From the NCBI RefSeq assembly GCF_963855985.1, contig NC_087099.1, forward strand, positions 10,446,001-10,510,000: a stretch of DNA of 64,000 nt. The letters run 5' to 3'. Position numbers and translations under genes: made by a program. The stretch's first letter is position 1; each line of letters begins with the position of its first letter. The stretch comes from Ostrinia nubilalis. Lineage: Eukaryota > Arthropoda > Insecta > Lepidoptera > Crambidae. Shown in pieces: positions 50,101-61,230 of the stretch. The notes under the pieces were generated by a model, which saw only the letters and a list, made by a program, of their open reading frames with translations, did no database searches and was not told the origin of the DNA.

Positions 50101-53100
50101 GTTTATTCATTAAAACTGCACGCAGGAAGGTTTAATGAAGGCTACGGACAACGCCATTCTTGTGGCGTGGTTTTGGGCTGACGCTGTGTAGGTTTGTTGT
50201 CGACACGTCAAGAATAAGAAGAATAAAAGCGTCATAAGAACTTATTATGCTAGAGTTTACCTAATAGTATATACTCTTTTTTAGCCTGAGCTAGATTAAA
50301 ACTTGTGTTTAATGCCTAATGATCTAGTAGTTACGATCTGTCTTCTTTACTCTTAAAAGAAAATCTTTCTTACATGCTTGACAAATAGAGACACAGTTTT
50401 AAGAAGTGACTGTGCTAAAACTGCCAGAAAAGCTTCCAAATGTTCACCACATGACTTTAAAATGTTCACTATCTGGCAGAAGCCAGCCGAATAGAAAATT
50501 CGCACGAACGTCGAAAACAAAAACTGGAACCGCTTTTCATAGAATTTTCCGCTTAAACGAAACTACTTATGGTTTTGTATGGATCATGACTGATTCATGG
50601 GTAACGTTATCAGTGCTGTCATCAATGCTTTATTCGTTCTCATATTAAGTAACCTAATTGAAACAGCGAGAACACAACTTTAGATTTATGTGAGTATTCT
50701 CACGTTGTGTTTGTATGATCATGAATGGATGTAATATGGATGTGGGAAGATCTTTTTGCTTATGGTTTTTCAGTACCTATTTGTTTATTGTGCACTAATT
50801 AGGAGTAAATACGGTTAAGTTCATTAGCATGAAACTGCCGTTAGTTATATTTTGAAACGTAAGCTTAATAATTGCAATCTATGGAAAAAATAATTTAATA
50901 GTCTTCGATGTAACAAAAACCCTCTGGTTATATCGAAAAGATAGGTGGTGCAACTCAGCCTTAAAATGTGATCAAATACTTACTAGAATTCCGAATAATA
51001 ACTCTCTTGGCCACTTGCTGAAACTTCAGAAAAGCTCATAACATTTCCATCTATTGAACTACTCGTACGATTTCATTTTAACCAAGTATACATATTTTTA
51101 TGTCGTTTGGACCTAAACTCGACCTTATGAGTATGCAAACTAAGTCGTCCTAATATCATGTTACATATTGATAAGTTTCCTCCAACCACTCGCATGCTAG
51201 GGAATATTCCCTGACGAGCAAGACAAGTGACATTTGCTCATTTATGGGCGGGAAACGTTTATGCAAAGACGTCTCGCGTGGCGAGTTACACGGACAGTAG
51301 GTAACTGCCCACTACTTACATAAACGCATCCACGCATAATGATTATGATTGGTCGACGTCTTGCCGTTCTACCCAACATTGGTCTTTATGCCCACCACGT
51401 ATGAATTATAGTGGGAAGTGGGAAAATGAGCACCTAGCTTTATGCATCCCGATAGTCTGATTGCAATGAATTAATTATTCAAATTGCTACCCCGCTAAAC
51501 GGAGACTGGTTTTAATTTAATGATTATAAATTTGATGGATAATTTCTGAAAATAAGACTCTCGATAATACGCCGGTGCCGCCGGTGGGAGCTTTGTTTTA
51601 ATGTAAACATTTTATAAGTGCACCATAAAATTTTATACACTTGAAATACATAATTAAACGCATTTAAATTATTTTTAGCTTCGCGTTTAATTTTGTACGG
51701 GAATGCGACCTTTCAAGATCTGCTGAAGTAGGTACTTTGTAAGATACTAAAATACAATTTTAAATTTAAATTTTGTTTGTTGCTTACTTGTGTGTGACAA
51801 AGGCCGGGTTCTTTCCATTCATATGTACACAAAATAAACGTAGTTCTTTACAAGATATTGCCATAGAACATAATATTATAAGCTGTTTCATAAGTTAGGT
51901 ACTTACTTAGGGACTTTCAATTCATCGGAAAGAAGACTATCTTCTTTCTTAAGTTATTTCAAACATCTAAAAAGTCTTATTACAGTCTATTTACCGCAAA
52001 TACTTACTTATTTATACAGAAAATAAATCTAAATGGACACTACAAAGAGAATCCTAAGCGTCAGCCAATGCGAGGCCGGGCGACAAAAGTGCATAAATTA
52101 GAAAAGCAGTAAATCGCTGGAGGCGTTTTAATTGAAATCGCGGTAGTTAATTGAGTGAAGGCGCGCACTGCGCCTGCGTCGAGTGATTTATGTCAATCGC
52201 GCCTATTTATCGAGCCAGCTCACGTTTTGCGCACCTGCATTTTCAGTATGCAAATAGGAGATGCGTAGATACGATATTCATATCGAAGATTGAGTTTGGT
52301 TTTTTTGATCCATCTATTTTTATTATTTAGTGCCATGATATTTATTTGTAGTCAACCTTTAGTTGTGTGGGTAGAATGCAATTAAAGTGGACATGAAACC
52401 TTTTATCTATCCATCTTTTTCATGATACCTAAATACTTACATTACTAAATACATCTTCACAATTTTTTTTTTTCTGTTGAAATATAATCAAGTTTATCAT
52501 CACGAGCTTTAATAAATGGTAATTTTAATGTTCAAATATCGTGTCATCTTATGCAGAAGCATAATCGTCGTAATACAAAATAATATTTAAATTAGACATT
52601 TATCATAATTTAAAACTTAGCACGCTATTCATAATTAAACACTTAAACAAAAGTACAAATATCTTGCTCTGAATGCACCTTAAGTTAGTAAATAAATCTC
52701 ATGTATCTTAATTTTAAGCCCAGTAAATTAACAATTACAATTAACAGCGGCAATTACGCCTCCACATCCTCCATTTTAACCCTAAATCACCGGGGCCCGA
52801 ATGAACATAAATAAAAACTCTATCAAAGTCCGCGACAGGGCGAGTAAATAGGAAGGGTTGAACACCCGGTCTACCCTAAGTTTTTCTGGGGCCTTTTCGA
52901 CCCCCATCCGTCTTGTAGAGATACGCTAATTTATAGTTATACTGTTTTCTTTACCGACCTCGGTTTCGGTGACGCCTGCATTGATAAGAAATAGGGTAGA
53001 TGGTATCATTTGCTTTTAATCAGATAATACAACCAGTAATTGTATCACAACATAATGATTTGTAGAAGAAGAAGAAGAAAGAATTTATAATTTTTAGCAC

Positions 53101-54090
53101 ATTAGTTCGCTCATTACTTGTAGCGTAAGTAATTAATTAAGTAATTAGAATAATCTTTTGTTATATTTTGTGATGTGATTTCATCTTGATTACGCACAGT
53201 CTTTGAGAGATTCTCAAGATGATTATAGGTTTATAAATAATTAAGTAGACAAAAGAAAGCGTACGCGATATTCAAAACCTTTATCTAAAGTACGCCTCTC
53301 TCTATTTTCCTATGCAATCGTCTCTTGTTTATTACCTATTTATTTAATCTATTGTATAAATTAAACGTAAATTCGCTATCAATAGCTGACATATTTTTAA
53401 ATACGAGTAGATAACATAAGAAAGTAGGTACCTATATCACGGTTCAAAATAAATTTTACATCAAATGCAGTAATTGTGACCGACTCCAGTAAATATTTTA
53501 ATAACAAATTCAAAACGCCAGCAACTATGTGTAAAATTCAAACTTACTGCTAATGGCTTTAGAAAATGTAAGACGTGACAACGTTAATTAAACAACGTAA
53601 CGGGACCTTAACACATACCTACTGTGTCCCTTATTTACCGACCAATTACGAAGACCCTCGTCATAAGGACAAAACACTCTTTTAAGGTCTGCAAGATTAG
53701 GGAATAGAAGTGCGGCATGGGTCCCGTTAGACTGGACGGTGATAGCCCGCGGTGGTACCACCGTTTTTGGGACATTTCATATTTGGAAGCTCAAAGTGAG
53801 AAGTAATTTTCTAATAAGATTTAACGTTTTTATTGTGAAAAATAGCCTTTGACTAGACCTAAAACGATTTTATTGCTGAAAGTTTCATGCGTCATGTAAC
53901 TTCATAAAATGGTTCCTTGAGTAAATTGCTTATCACTGATCAATATTTATCTATGTATCGCTGTTGGTTTCTATAAATAAATAAATTACTAACTAATTAG
54001 TTAAACTTACCACATAAAAAATATGGTTGGTTACTCAAATAAGTGTTCGGATTACTTACATCAAAACCTGTTACCTACTTTTGCAGTCCA
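50101..54090. other. Intergenic DNA
   Basis: No gene recognised. A (GAA)n run lies at about 53064-53080. Blocks at 51170-51480, 52050-52260 and 52740-52980 are GC-richer and look like candidate regulatory DNA. Confidence 0.4.
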
Positions 54091-54105
54091 TTATATTAGC
54101 CTTAA

Positions 54106-54575
54106 AAATCCAAAAAATACCACACCAAGATATTAGGAAAAAGACAAAAGTCACAGATGCGCTATGTTATAGCAAGAAACTGAAGTGGCGCTGGGCCGGC
54201 CACATAGCTCGTCTGACAGATAATCGTTGGACTAAGCGATTAACTTCTTGGCTGGGTCCATCGGGTACAAGAAAGAGAGGAAGACCAACTACGCGATGGG
54301 CTAACGACATAGTGCAAGTGGCTGGCGAGCAATGGATGAACGTGGCAGGCGACAGGGACACTTGGCATTCTCTAGAGGAGGCCTTCACCTCCAACTAACG
54401 GGGGGTTCTTACTTCTTTTTTGCTCAATAATAAAGTATACTTCTAAATATTAGTATGTTAATTATTAGCATGTTTATTAGTTTTATTAGCATGTTTATTA
54501 GTTTTATTGTTAATTTTGTGTATAGTAAGAAATAAAAGGCTTTTTTATTTTTATTTATTTTATTTATTTATTTAT
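54106..54575 (+). mobile_element. 5'-truncated non-LTR retrotransposon, 15-bp TSD
   Basis: Flanked by perfect TTATATTAGCCTTAA repeats (54091-54105 and 54576-54590). It encodes a LINE C-terminus: DIRKKTKVTDALCYSK, KLKWRWAGHIARLTDNRW, RKRGRPTTRWANDIVQVAG and WHSLEEAF, with the stop at 54396-54398. A 3' UTR with AATAAA-like signals follows and ends in an ATTT-rich run. It is related to, but distinct from, the RTE copies elsewhere: the coding end differs and the tail is (ATTT)n instead of ATG or CGA triplets. Confidence 0.88.
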
Positions 54576-54590
54576 TTATATTAGCCTTAA

Positions 54591-56512
54591 TACAGCTAAC
54601 CTTTTATTTTCAACTACTAAAGGAGTCTTATTCAAGTTTTACATTCTAATACATTTTCTTCTTGTTTGTATCCTGCTCTGTTTCCAATAAGAACTCGAAC
54701 GAAAACTATTACAAGCGAGAACAAAGTGAGTTTCAGCTACACAGTACCACCGCAGAGTAGCAACTCAACCAAATAATTGCTATTCTATTCACACTGGGGG
54801 GCGATTTATGCCCGGAATTATTTCCTTGTTGTTTTATTCGGGGATTTGTCACTCAGTCCCGCTTTTATAATTACCCCGAATCCCGATACCGAATAAGTTT
54901 TTGCAGGGTATTATTTATGACAGTTTAGAATTCAGTTTTGGGGAGATTAGCTTTGGAGTTGTTATGAAACTGATTACAGAGGCGGTTTGGATTTTATTTT
55001 TAGCTAAAGGCTCTATTGAGGACAATGTTTTAGTTATTTCCGCAGTAAACCTTAATGTGTTCATTCATATTCTATAGAGCTATATTCATATTGTATAGGT
55101 GATTTCGTCCAAAATAAATGTTATACATAAAAATTAAAACAAATTTAATTTTTGAACTTTCCGGGGTTAATAATAAGCAATAATAAATAATTAAATAAGT
55201 ATTTATTAAGCATTTACAAAAATCTTACATGATAATCATGGCATGTATAGGTAGGTACCTCCTACTACATGGAATAAATCTCATTAGCTAAACAAACTCT
55301 GAGGAGACTGTTTATATTTACTGTCTTCTTTTGTAAGTACTCAGATATTAATAACGTATTTCCATTAGTGTTACGAAATAGGCAAATTAGGACACAAAAC
55401 AATGGGCAACTTTTCTGTGTTGATTTTTCCGGTTGAAATACAGTAACGCCATCTAGTGGATTAGTTATGATCATTGTACATCATAATTATCATCGTCATT
55501 TTATTTTGTTTACAAATTATTTGCTGTGATACATATTTTTTTTTTAACATTTTATAACAATTTTAAACACACTAACATAAGTAATATACTGTTTTAATAG
55601 TCGTAAATAATCTCCATAATAAAGCATTCCATGTTGTGTAAAAAGCAACCACCCATCACTGACGTAAAAGTTCTGTTGTCTGCCGCTAGATGTCTCACAA
55701 TAACTCAAACCGCTAGCGCCACGAGCGGCGGTGAAGGGAAACGTTGTCGCTCATACAGGGCAAGCTCAGGCGAACTGCGAACAATGTTTATGATGGGTAA
55801 ATCCGCGAAACAGTAAAAAACTTATGTTCCGATCGATAAAAAAAAAACTGTTGTAGTTCTGGTAAATTAAACTTCTGAATAACGATTCATACAAGTTTCC
55901 ACATAAGGCGCCATGATCCATATTGATTAAATACTTCAAGTTATTTCGATAATCAAGAAAACACGCACTAAACGTCATTACCATCACAGTAAAAGTACTG
56001 ACCTTTGCCGTTGTCTTTTAATTTTTTTTACTTTACCTATACACAGACCAGATTTTGATTATAAATTTAAAATGTACATATTTACCGTGACAAAATAACA
56101 AAATTATATTGAAATCGTATTAGCCAATAAAATGGAATCATGAATTGAAATATTGTCACGAGAAATCGTCATAGCCATCGCGGCAGCATCAAAGGTTCTT
56201 TAATGCGGCTGCGACGCGACTTATCCCCGCTTGTGTCCGCGCGTCCCACTCTTCAATTCGTTGCTCGTAACAGAATAGAATGCACGTAAAATTTACGCAG
56301 CTCCGAGACTTTTTAAACTCCGAAAACGAGAGACACTCGCAGTTTGTCATCGGCTCGCGTCATTCCCATTTTGTGCGATTTAGTAAGTTTAATATATCGA
56401 TATTTTTCTAATAATTAGCACTTTGTAGCATGTGATTACAATAAAAAAATGGCGATATTGAGGTGTCCCAATAGTGGTGACAATTATTTTTATATAATTT
56501 TAAAATCGTTTT
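54591..56512. other. Intergenic DNA
   Basis: No gene recognised. It holds a CTCF-like site at 55447-55459 and GC-richer blocks at 54770-54960 and 56160-56380. Confidence 0.4.
55447..55459 (-). promoter_or_regulatory. CTCF-like motif, full consensus match
   Basis: The minus strand reads CCACTAGATGGCG, which fits the CTCF consensus CCASYAGRKGGC at every position. A weaker relative (GCCGCTAGATGTC) lies about 230 bp to the right at 55681-55693 on the + strand. Confidence 0.5.
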
Positions 56513-56590
56513 CGTCATTACCATTAACATCATTACCATATCATTTAGGCTTATGGTGATGACACTTTGTATATGGTAATGATGACTATG
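56513..56590. repeat. Cluster of TCATTACCAT decamers, left of foldback
   Basis: TCGTCATTACCATTAACATC begins a cluster of TCATTACCAT words in direct orientation and of the complement ATGGTRATGA later on, so the stretch could fold. A near-copy in direct orientation lies at 59694-59770, beyond the other end of the foldback element. Confidence 0.6.
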
Positions 56591-57979
56591 AATGGTTTCC
56601 TAAAAGAACAATGTAACAAAACGTCCCCAGAACTGTAGCACTTTAATACCTACCTTATAATACTATAATTTTATTATATGACAGCTCAAGTGTGACATGC
56701 GTGTCTCAGAAAAAAGTTATATCTAAAATAAAAATCCATAAGCAACCCTGAAAAAATACATACAAAATCACTTTTGACCAACTTCAATGGGTATCACGAC
56801 AGCTTAACCCCGGGACAATTCGACTCCTGTGACAACTCGACCCCTGCGACAACTCAAACCCTGCGACAACTTGATTTTTTTCAACACTCAACACTTTTGA
56901 CTTACTTCAAATGGTTTCACGACTGCTGGACAGTGGCGGCGTAGCATGGGTTGGCACCCGGGGCATAGCACAGCACAGCACCCCCCCGTCATAAGTCCTT
57001 AATGTAAGTAAGTTGGGTATACATATAGCGGGGAGGTAAGACACCCCAAAATGGTCCTCCCTTACGCCGCTGGTGGCTGGACCCTACGACTGCTTAACCC
57101 TACGACCACTCGAACCCTCCGACAACTTATACTTGTGACCCTGTGACAAGTCGAACACTGCGACACGTCAACCCCTGCGACTACTCTGAGCATTTATTGT
57201 AGATTCTGTTCAGGCATTGATTGATGGAGCTAAATGGTTTACAATAAGTATCATAGTTGTCATCGGGGTCAACTGGACCTCTGTGACAACTCGACCCCTG
57301 TGATAACTCGATTAAATTAATTTTAACCTACTTTAAACGAAGGTCGACCCTACAAAAACTTGACCCGGACAACTCGACTCCTACGACAAGTCCAAAATAT
57401 TCAACTATGATACTTATTGTAAACCATTTAGCTCCATCAATCAATGCCTGAACTGTATCTACAATAAATGCTCAGAGTAGTCGCAGGGGTTGACGTGTCG
57501 CAGTGTTCGACTTGTCACAGGGTCACAAGTGTAAGTTGTCGGAGGGTTCGAGTGGTCGTAGGGTTAAGCAGTCGTAGGGTCCAGCCACCAGCGGCGTAAG
57601 GGAGGACCATTTTGGGGTGTCTTACCTCCCCGCTATATGTATACCCAACTTACTTACATTAAGGACTTATGACGGGGGGTGCTGTGCTGTGCTATGCCCC
57701 GGGTGCCAACCCATGCTACGCCGCCACTGTCCAGCAGTCGTGAAACCATTTGAAGTAAGTTAAAAGTGTTGAGTTTTGAAAAAAATCAAGTTGTCGCAGG
57801 GTTTGAGTTGTAGCAGGGGTCGAATTGTCCCTGGGTCAAGCTGTCGTGCCCTTTGAAGTTGATCAAAAGTGATTTTGTATGTATTTTTTCAGGGTTGCTT
57901 ATGAATTTTTATTTTTGATATAACTTTTCTGAGACATGTCACACTTGAGCTGTCATAATTATAATAAAATTATAGTATT

Positions 57980-59244
57980 CCATTCAATTTATTCATTTAA
58001 AGATAACAATGATCCACATGGTTAGTAAATGGGTGCCTTATACAACTATGTTAGTAATTTACTTATTATAACATACCACTAATTATCCAACCCGTTCGGT
58101 AAGAAGTAGCCGAAGGAAATGTCGGATAATAGGAGAGTCGTACCTCTCCGCCACGGTCTTCAAGATACTGTTGGGGCTCGCCCGTATCCTACTGAGCAAC
58201 GAGGCAGTCTTCTTGCATAGGACAGCAAAGAAGCCGTCAGTGTGCGACTGAGCAAACATTTGAAGCGAGGCAAGCCCAACAGCATCCTGAAACCGTTGTT
58301 ATATTGGACCCGAAGGACGCTAAGCGATTTCTGCGAGTACGTGGTCCACAGGTTTCCCGTGTATAGACTCTGACAGTATGCTTTAAACAGAGTGATCTTG
58401 ACATGGTCATTACATCGGGCAAACCTGTGAGCCAACATATTACACCTTACTGCCAGCGCCCTTCGTTCCCTCTCGATATCAACATGATCTTTAAGGTCAT
58501 CAGTAACGTAGTGTCCGAGATATTTAAATTTAGTGGCTCTGTTTAACTTTACCCCATTAAGCAAGAGGTCGGGTACCACGTTTGGACATTTACTGGCGGC
58601 CTTAAATACCATGTATTCGCTCTTCTTCACAATATACAATAAGCCATGGCATTTAGCATACACTTCACACACACCCACCATCTTTCTGAGAGCCCCCATT
58701 GTTGGCGCCAGCAGTACCATATCATCAGCGTAGCTTATGTTGTTGATACAAACACCATCTACCCAGCATCCGATACGCATACTGCTAAGGGCAACAATGA
58801 GGTCATTTACGTGTAGGTTGAAAAGCCTGGGAGACGTCAGCCCACCCTGTCTCACCCCGCACTGCAACCCATACTCCTCAGAAAAAACGTTAGCCCATCT
58901 TACGCTGTTAATCTGGTTAGCATACCAATAATGGAATATTTGTGATACTTCTGACGGGATGCCCTGCCTCCTCATCTTATCCCAAAGGATGTCATAAGAC
59001 ACAAGATCGAACGCCTTGGAGAGGTCGAGGAAGCATGCGTAAATGAGAGTCCCCTGATCCGTGTAGTACCTGACAGTGTGCTTAAGACTAAGGATGGCGC
59101 TCTCGGTCGACAGTCCAGGCTTAAACCCGAATTGAGCATCATGTGATTTTAAATATTTATCTAGTAGAGAGTCAAGCACACTGTCAAGGACCTTTGCCGT
59201 GATTGTAGCTAGAGAGATCGGTCGGGTATTAGCATGGTCTATCA
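57980..59244 (-). mobile_element. 5'-truncated LINE inserted in the foldback arm
   Basis: Comparison of the two foldback arms shows that the right arm breaks after GTATT at 57979 and resumes with TATAAGG at 59245, which dates this as a later insertion. The insert is a minus-strand LINE 3' half: part of the reverse transcriptase, the C-terminus, and a 3' UTR of about 100 bp. It ends AATGAATAAATTGAATGG with no poly(A), as in CR1/Jockey-type LINEs. Almost no TSD is visible (one shared base). Confidence 0.8.
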
Positions 59245-59245
59245 T
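58083..59245 (-). pseudogene. LINE reverse transcriptase fragment, frameshifted
   Basis: The open part is 361 codons (58160-59245). It starts inside the RT domain (RPISLATITAKVLDSVLD) and keeps motif A (CFLDLSKAFD, about 71-80), motif B (VRQGGLTSPRLFN, about 131-143) and the catalytic YADD (172-175). Near 58255 the homologous frame shifts: the next frame reads SHTDGFFAVLCKKTASLLSR and continues to a TAA at 58083-58085. The endonuclease domain and the N-terminal RT fingers are gone. The clade is probably CR1/Jockey-like; I cannot assign a family. The apparent start Met spans the junction with the foldback sequence and is not a real start. Confidence 0.85.
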
Positions 59246-59693
59246 ATAAGGTAGGTATTAAAGTGCTACAGTTCTGGGGACGTTTTGTCCCATTGTTCTT
59301 TAAGCTTTGTTTTTAAATGAGAAGGTTTTTTATTAGTTTACGAAAAGACGTTTTTTTATTCATTTCTTGTATGTTGACTGTTGTGTAAGTCTAAGTAAGA
59401 GTAGCTTGGCATATTTTTCAATCAAAATCCTCATTGGTGTAAATATATATTTTTTCTGATTCTGAATAATATTAGGAACGTAAAAAAATTTTAACTAATG
59501 TCCGTATTGTTCCAAATTCAATAAATTCATTAAATTATTGAATACATTTACTTTTATTTCCAACCCATTCTTTAATAGGTACGTGCTTAGCTAGGAAAAT
59601 AACATAGATAAAATTGGTGTTTAGCTGAACAATTATATCTAAATTTTAGTTTTCAAGTTATTTTAATTTAATGTATTACTATAAAATTATATT

Positions 59694-59770
59694 TCGTCAT
59701 CACCATTAACATAAGATCATTACCATTTTAATAAAATCATTACCATTGGGAAAACGTCATTACCATTTTG
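59694..59770. repeat. Cluster of TCATTACCAT decamers, right of foldback
   Basis: TCGTCATCACCATTAACAT and three further TCATTACCAT words lie here. The first 19 bases match 56513-56531 except for one base, in direct orientation. The foldback element lies between the two clusters. Confidence 0.6.
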
Positions 59771-60499
59771 TGAAAAAATATTTGGACGCTTGTTACTTCT
59801 AAAATAACGATTGAATCTAAGGGCCTCACACTGATCTAAAAAGCTCATTGCTTAACCTTTCAGTTTAAGCTAGTTTGCACGCATTCCTGTAAAGTTTTTC
59901 AAAAAACGTAAAATAAATCTCGCGGAATCAAATCGGCGGATCCACCCTGATGCAATTTACAGTTCGTATATTGCAAAGCACTTCATATAACACGACAGTA
60001 AACTTCTGAATTCCCTTTCAAGTTGTTTCAGTTCTTTTTAACCTGCACGGTGGAAGTTCTTTTGTGTTTTGCCGACTTTAGTATTGAATGTTTTGTACGC
60101 GTGTGTTTACTGTATGTTAAGATTATTTTTCGTTGATACTTGATATTCAATTAAAATTATGGCTTAATTAAATAATGAAATTTAAACTATCTAGGTTCTC
60201 TTTTTAGATGCAACGTGAACTTAAGCATTAACACTCTATTAAAATTTGATACCGCTCTGTGATTTGATTAATTATTTTTGATAGCTGACCTAATCCCTTA
60301 AATAAAACAATCTGTCTTATCACTTCAGTATACAATTTTCAGATAACTATCATTTATATTCAAAGGTAACACAGCCTTTTTCATGAAGACCAACAAGTTG
60401 TAAGCGCTACACTAGCGTCATCGTTCGAAGTCGTAAAACACCTATTTTATGGAGTGACGACCCAAAATGGCCCATAAAAAGCTTCGCCATTTCACTCAC

Positions 60500-60538
60500 A
60501 GATGGCGTTGAGCGCTGTTGAGCGACGCACGCCATCTA
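60500..60538. promoter_or_regulatory. Facing pair of CTCF-like motifs
   Basis: AGATGGCGTT at 60500-60509 and ACGCCATCTA at 60529-60538 are inverted relative to each other, with a perfect 9-bp palindromic match AGATGGCGT/ACGCCATCT. Both contain the AGATGGCG core of insect CTCF sites. A third GCCAT word lies at 60486-60490. Confidence 0.4.
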
Positions 60539-61219
60539 TTAGCGGCCGGAGTGACTTATCCCACAAAGAGGGTTATGGTTTTATTGCGGCATAAAGTGGC
60601 AAGTTACGACTTTCGGCCTTCGAATATGGAGATATCGGAGGGCGAATGGGCGTGTAAGACAAGAGAATTACTTTTATTGTTTGTAAATTGGTTGTAAAAT
60701 TATGAGTTCGGTCGTATTGTGCCTAATCACGGCGATCAGCTGTTGTTTTATTGAATAAATCACTTTATTACTCCAAGTGGTGGTTTATGGGGTCATAAAA
60801 CTTTATTTTAATGATGGTGGTTTGTCACATCGCCTTTTAAATGTTAATTTGACGTGAACTGTAAACATTTCGTTATTAAACAGAAGCTCTACATTTTTAA
60901 ATATTTATTTTACCTATTTTTTAGAAAGGATACAGTAAGTTTTTTTTTCATTTGATTTGAATCAAATTAATAATCATTGTAGTTTTTGAAATGTACCTAC
61001 TTAGGCATTTTTTAGTTCTTAGTCTTAACGGCTGTTAAGTACCTAATTAATTATTGTGATAAATGAGCATCTAATTAATCTGGGTTATGTAATGTAAGCT
61101 TTATTCAAATTAATTCATAATGTTACTCGTAGACTCATTTTCTCTAACTTTCACATAGACTCTATCTATTAACAAAGTTTTTAATGATTACTCCTGCCTT
61201 AGTTCGACTATCCCATAAT

Positions 61220-61230
61220 AGATGGCGCTA
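61220..61230 (+). promoter_or_regulatory. CTCF-like motif
   Basis: AGATGGCGCTA preceded by T, matching YAGRKGGCRC. It lies about 700 bp from the facing pair at 60500-60538. Confidence 0.4.

Larger units (their letters stand above)
56603..59301. mobile_element. Large foldback element with 17-bp tandem repeats, split by a LINE
   Basis: Left arm 56603-57259 and right arm 57402-57979 plus 59245-59301 form a long inverted repeat around a 142-bp spacer. Outer ends read AAAGAACAATG and its complement. The arms contain repeated 17-bp units resembling GACAACTCGACCCCTGC (clusters at about 56795-56875 and 57070-57190, and again in the spacer). A CG-rich module at about 56930-57080 is mirrored at 57580-57730. 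Long inverted repeats with internal tandem repeats resemble Drosophila FB/Galileo foldback elements. The right arm is interrupted by LINE sequence at 57980-59244. No clear target duplication was seen at the outer ends. Confidence 0.75.
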
